Of a DNA stretch of 9,134 nt, positions 6,866 through 9,134 are shown piece after piece. The position numbers and the translations under genes are program-made. Under the pieces are notes generated by a model, which saw only the letters and a program-made list of their open reading frames with translations, had not been told where the DNA came from and made no database searches. How positions within the stretch are numbered: the stretch's first letter is position 1; each line of letters starts with the position of its first letter. The stretch comes from JBEIUO01 sp964549785. GTDB lineage: Bacteria; Planctomycetota; Phycisphaerae; Phycisphaerales; UBA1924. The stretch is taken from assembly GCA_964549785.1 (NCBI GenBank), contig CAZJXA010000131.1:1-9134 (forward strand). The letters run 5' to 3'.

Positions 6866-7765
6866 ATGCGTACCGCTTCCACACTTTCCCCTCCGCCCGG
6901 CGTTGTGGATGAGGATTTGTTCTCATCCGCGGGTCCCGTGGACCGCTTCCTGAGAGCGTCCATTGATCGGGCCGCGCTCCCGCCGGCACTGGCCGACGCC
7001 GTCGCCTATGCGGCCCTGGGTCCGGGCAAGCGGTTGCGTCCGGTGCTGTGCATTCACACCGCCCGCGCTGCGGGGGCCCCGGACGCTTCGGCGATGTTCG
7101 CGGCGGCGGCCCTCGAATTCATGCACGCCTTCAGCCTGGTGCACGACGATCTCCCCGGCCTCGATAACGACGACCTCCGCCGGGGCCGCCCGACACTGCA
7201 TCGGGCCACGTCGGAGGCGATGGCCATCCTGGCGGGCGATGCCCTGCACGCCCTGGCGTTCCGCGAAGTGCTGGCCGCCGGAGAACACGGCGGGGCCCTC
7301 GCCTCTGAACTCGCCGACGCCACCCTCGCCATGATTGGCGGGCAGGTCTACGACACGCTGGGGGGCTTCGAACCGACCCTTCCGGATACCGAGCGTGTTC
7401 GCCTGATTCACGTCAACAAGACCGGGGCCCTGATCCGAGCCGCGTGCCGGATGGGTGCGATCTCGGCCAATCAGTTCGGTCCGGCCCTGCAACGCTTTTC
7501 AGAGGTGGGCGAGGCCTTGGGCCTGATGTTCCAGATCGTCGACGACGTGATCGATGTCACCCAGTCATCGGACCACGCGGGTAAGAAAACCGGCAAAGAT
7601 GCGGACGCCGGGAAACTCACGTACCCCGGAGTTCTCGGGCTCGAGGCATCGATCCGAGAGATCGAGCGGCTCCGATCCCAAGCCCTCGGGCTGCTCGCGG
7701 ATCTTCCGCCCCGTGCCGACGGCCTTCGTGCACTCTGCAATCATCTGGCGGCCAGAACGAAATAG
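6866..7765 (+). CDS. ispA: Short-chain polyprenyl diphosphate synthase, probably farnesyl diphosphate synthase
   Basis: This cytosolic 299-residue enzyme condenses isopentenyl diphosphate with allylic diphosphates. It shows the family landmarks in order: GKRLRP (54-59), the first aspartate-rich motif DDLPGLD (94-100) followed by NDDLRRGRPT, GGQ (158-160), HVNKTGALI with Lys185, FQIVDDVID (222-230) with the second aspartate motif, and GKD (243-245). The first motif has four residues between the aspartates, as in bacterial type-II enzymes. Phe89, five residues before the first aspartate, is aromatic as in E. coli IspA (Tyr), and Ser90 follows, which favours a C15 product over C20; geranylgeranyl diphosphate synthase remains possible. 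Length matches IspA. The ATG at 6866 has no clear ribosome binding site. It sits between the EIIA gene (26 bases upstream) and dxs (78 bases downstream), the gene that feeds its pathway. Confidence 0.92.
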   Translation: MRTASTLSPPPGVVDEDLFSSAGPVDRFLRASIDRAALPPALADAVAYAALGPGKRLRPVLCIHTARAAGAPDASAMFAAAALEFMHAFSLVHDDLPGLDNDDLRRGRPTLHRATSEAMAILAGDALHALAFREVLAAGEHGGALASELADATLAMIGGQVYDTLGGFEPTLPDTERVRLIHVNKTGALIRAACRMGAISANQFGPALQRFSEVGEALGLMFQIVDDVIDVTQSSDHAGKKTGKDADAGKLTYPGVLGLEASIREIERLRSQALGLLADLPPRADGLRALCNHLAARTK

Positions 7766-7843
7766 TCCGCGTCGGCGTATGGCGACGATAGGATTCTCCA
7801 CACACGCTCTCCGACACGCTCACGGAAGGGCACGCGAAAGGCC

Positions 7844-9134
7844 ATGATCAACCTCCTCCAAACCATCCGCACTCCCGGCGACATCAAGGGCCTTTCAATC
7901 CCGCAACTCACGCAATTGGCCGGAGAAATCCGCGAAGCCATCTGCGCGCAGGTCGGGGTTTCGGGGGGGCACCTCGCGCCCAACCTTGGCGTCGTCGAAC
8001 TCACGATCGCCCTGCACGTCGTGTTCGATTTTTCCTTCGACCGCCTGCTGTTTGACGTCGGACACCAGTGCTACCCGCACAAACTGCTCACCGGCCGCCT
8101 GCCCATGCTCTCCGGGCTGCGGACGCGCGAAGGCATGGCGGGGTTCCCCGAGCCGCGTGAATCGCTGTACGACCTGTTCTCCGTCGGCCACGCCGGCACC
8201 GGCATTTCGACGGCGGTCGGCATGGCCCGGGGCGACACCCTTAATAAGGAAGCGTTCGATCCCGAGTCCAACCCCGCGGGCCGGCGGGTCGTCACCCTCA
8301 TCGGCGACGCCTCGATCGTCAACGGCGTCGCCATGGAGGGGCTCAACAACGCCGGCACCCTCGGTCGGCAGTTCCTGGTCGTCCTCAATGACAACGGCAT
8401 GTCCATCAGCAAGCCCCAGGGTGCGCTCGCTCAGCACTTTGATCGACTCCGCCTCTCGCACTTCTACTCCGATCTCAAGCGGTCGGCCAAGGAAGTGTTG
8501 AAGGGCGTCCCGGGCGGTTCGCTCATCCGCGAGGCGTATCACAAGGCGGGCGAGGCCACCAAGGCGATGGTGAACGAGGGGGGCTGGTTCGAGCACTTCG
8601 GCCTCCTCACCGTCGGCCCCGTCGACGGGCACGATCTTCCGACGTTGATCAAGTTCATGCGCGAGGCCCGCGATCTGGACCGCCCCATGGTCCTGCACGT
8701 CAAGACCATCAAAGGCAAGGGGTACGAATTCTCTGAGCAGGACGCCAGCCGCTTCCACTCACCCAGCCCCTTCAAGGTCGATGGCTGCCGTGTCGAACTC
8801 AAGACCGAGGGCCGCAGTTTCACGGCCGCCTTCGCCGACGCCCTCACCGACCTCATGTCGCGCGACAGCAAGGTCGTCACCTGCACCGCCGCAATGCCCG
8901 ACGGCACCGGCCTCAACAAGATTTTCCCCAAGTTCCCCGATCGCGCCTGGGACGTCGGCATCTGTGAATCCCACGCCCTCGACATGATGGCGGGCCTCGC
9001 GAAAACCGGCTTCAAGCCCTTCATGGTGGTCTACAGCACCTTCTTTCAGCGCTGCTTCGACCAGGCCTTCCAGGAGTCCTCGTTGCAGGGCCTCCCCGTT
9101 CGGCTCTGCCTCGATCGGGCCGGCCTGGTGGGCG
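7844..9134 (+). CDS. dxs: 1-deoxy-D-xylulose-5-phosphate synthase, 3' end cut off by the window
   Basis: This thiamine diphosphate enzyme joins pyruvate and glyceraldehyde 3-phosphate to make DXP, the entry step of the MEP isoprenoid pathway. The first 430 residues of about 620-640 are present. Visible landmarks are GGHLAPNLGVVELT with His43 (41-54), DVGHQCYPHKLLTGR (71-85), the cofactor and magnesium motif starting GDA at 154 with Asp155 and Asn184 (LNDNGMSIS), GPVDGHD with His263 (258-264), the catalytic Glu375 in CESHAL, YSTFFQR with Arg403 (397-403) and LDRAGLVG (423-430). Several positions deviate from the usual consensus: GDA for GDG, ESH for EQH and DNG for DNE; the acidic and histidine residues I can align are all kept. 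The ATG at 7844 is preceded by GAAAGG two bases away and GGAAGGG fourteen bases away. It lies in the same direction just after the farnesyl diphosphate synthase gene, consistent with one isoprenoid operon. Confidence 0.95.
   Translation, partial: MINLLQTIRTPGDIKGLSIPQLTQLAGEIREAICAQVGVSGGHLAPNLGVVELTIALHVVFDFSFDRLLFDVGHQCYPHKLLTGRLPMLSGLRTREGMAGFPEPRESLYDLFSVGHAGTGISTAVGMARGDTLNKEAFDPESNPAGRRVVTLIGDASIVNGVAMEGLNNAGTLGRQFLVVLNDNGMSISKPQGALAQHFDRLRLSHFYSDLKRSAKEVLKGVPGGSLIREAYHKAGEATKAMVNEGGWFEHFGLLTVGPVDGHDLPTLIKFMREARDLDRPMVLHVKTIKGKGYEFSEQDASRFHSPSPFKVDGCRVELKTEGRSFTAAFADALTDLMSRDSKVVTCTAAMPDGTGLNKIFPKFPDRAWDVGICESHALDMMAGLAKTGFKPFMVVYSTFFQRCFDQAFQESSLQGLPVRLCLDRAGLVG

Noticed and set aside
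6384..6989. A 201-codon minus-strand frame across the EIIA gene and the start of the prenyl synthase gene
   Set aside because: It overlaps two clear genes on the other strand and has no recognisable domain.
7769..7788. Short inverted repeat CGTCG/CGACG between the prenyl synthase gene and dxs as a terminator
   Set aside because: The stem is only five base pairs and no T-run follows, and the flanking genes look like one operon.
7895..8758. A 287-codon open frame on the minus strand opposite dxs
   Set aside because: The plus-strand frame is unmistakably DXP synthase; the antisense translation has no motif.

Overview
The window looks like a GC-rich chromosomal segment of a planctomycete, most likely from the class Phycisphaerae. 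This is inferred from the company of genes, not from a marker gene. It carries an ECF-type sigma factor of the planctomycete style, a very large membrane-anchored Ser/Thr kinase next to it, a secreted beta-strand-rich protein ending in a 'PAP' variant of the PEP-CTERM sorting signal, and few strong Shine-Dalgarno sequences. I see no mobile element, CRISPR array, tRNA or rRNA.

The layout is two divergent gene blocks around a 160-bp control region (6218-6377). Leftwards on the minus strand run an ECF sigma factor (5585-6217), a transmembrane Ser/Thr protein kinase (2766-5483), a PEP-CTERM-type secreted protein of 739 residues (436-2655) and the start of a second exported protein that leaves the window (1-286). 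Rightwards on the plus strand run a PTS EIIA domain protein (6378-6839), a short-chain polyprenyl diphosphate synthase probably making farnesyl diphosphate (6866-7765), and dxs, the first enzyme of the MEP isoprenoid pathway (7844 to the window end, truncated).

The leftward block reads as a signalling-plus-surface module: a sigma factor, a kinase with a large extracytoplasmic domain that could sense or control it, and two exported proteins as possible outputs or partners. The PEP-CTERM gene also has its own candidate promoter and ribosome binding site, so it may be transcribed separately. The rightward block is an isoprenoid supply operon (DXP synthesis and C15 prenyl chain) led by a stand-alone phosphotransferase domain that could act as a regulator.

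Nothing here is clearly an undescribed system. The most interesting points are the sigma/kinase/PEP-CTERM grouping, a perfect 10-bp inverted repeat bracketing the divergent control region, an operator-like inverted repeat over the PEP-CTERM gene promoter, a roughly 103-residue tandem repeat inside the secreted protein, the EIIA-isoprenoid linkage, and several substitutions at conserved motifs of the DXP synthase. Every stretch without a gene is shorter than 300 bases.
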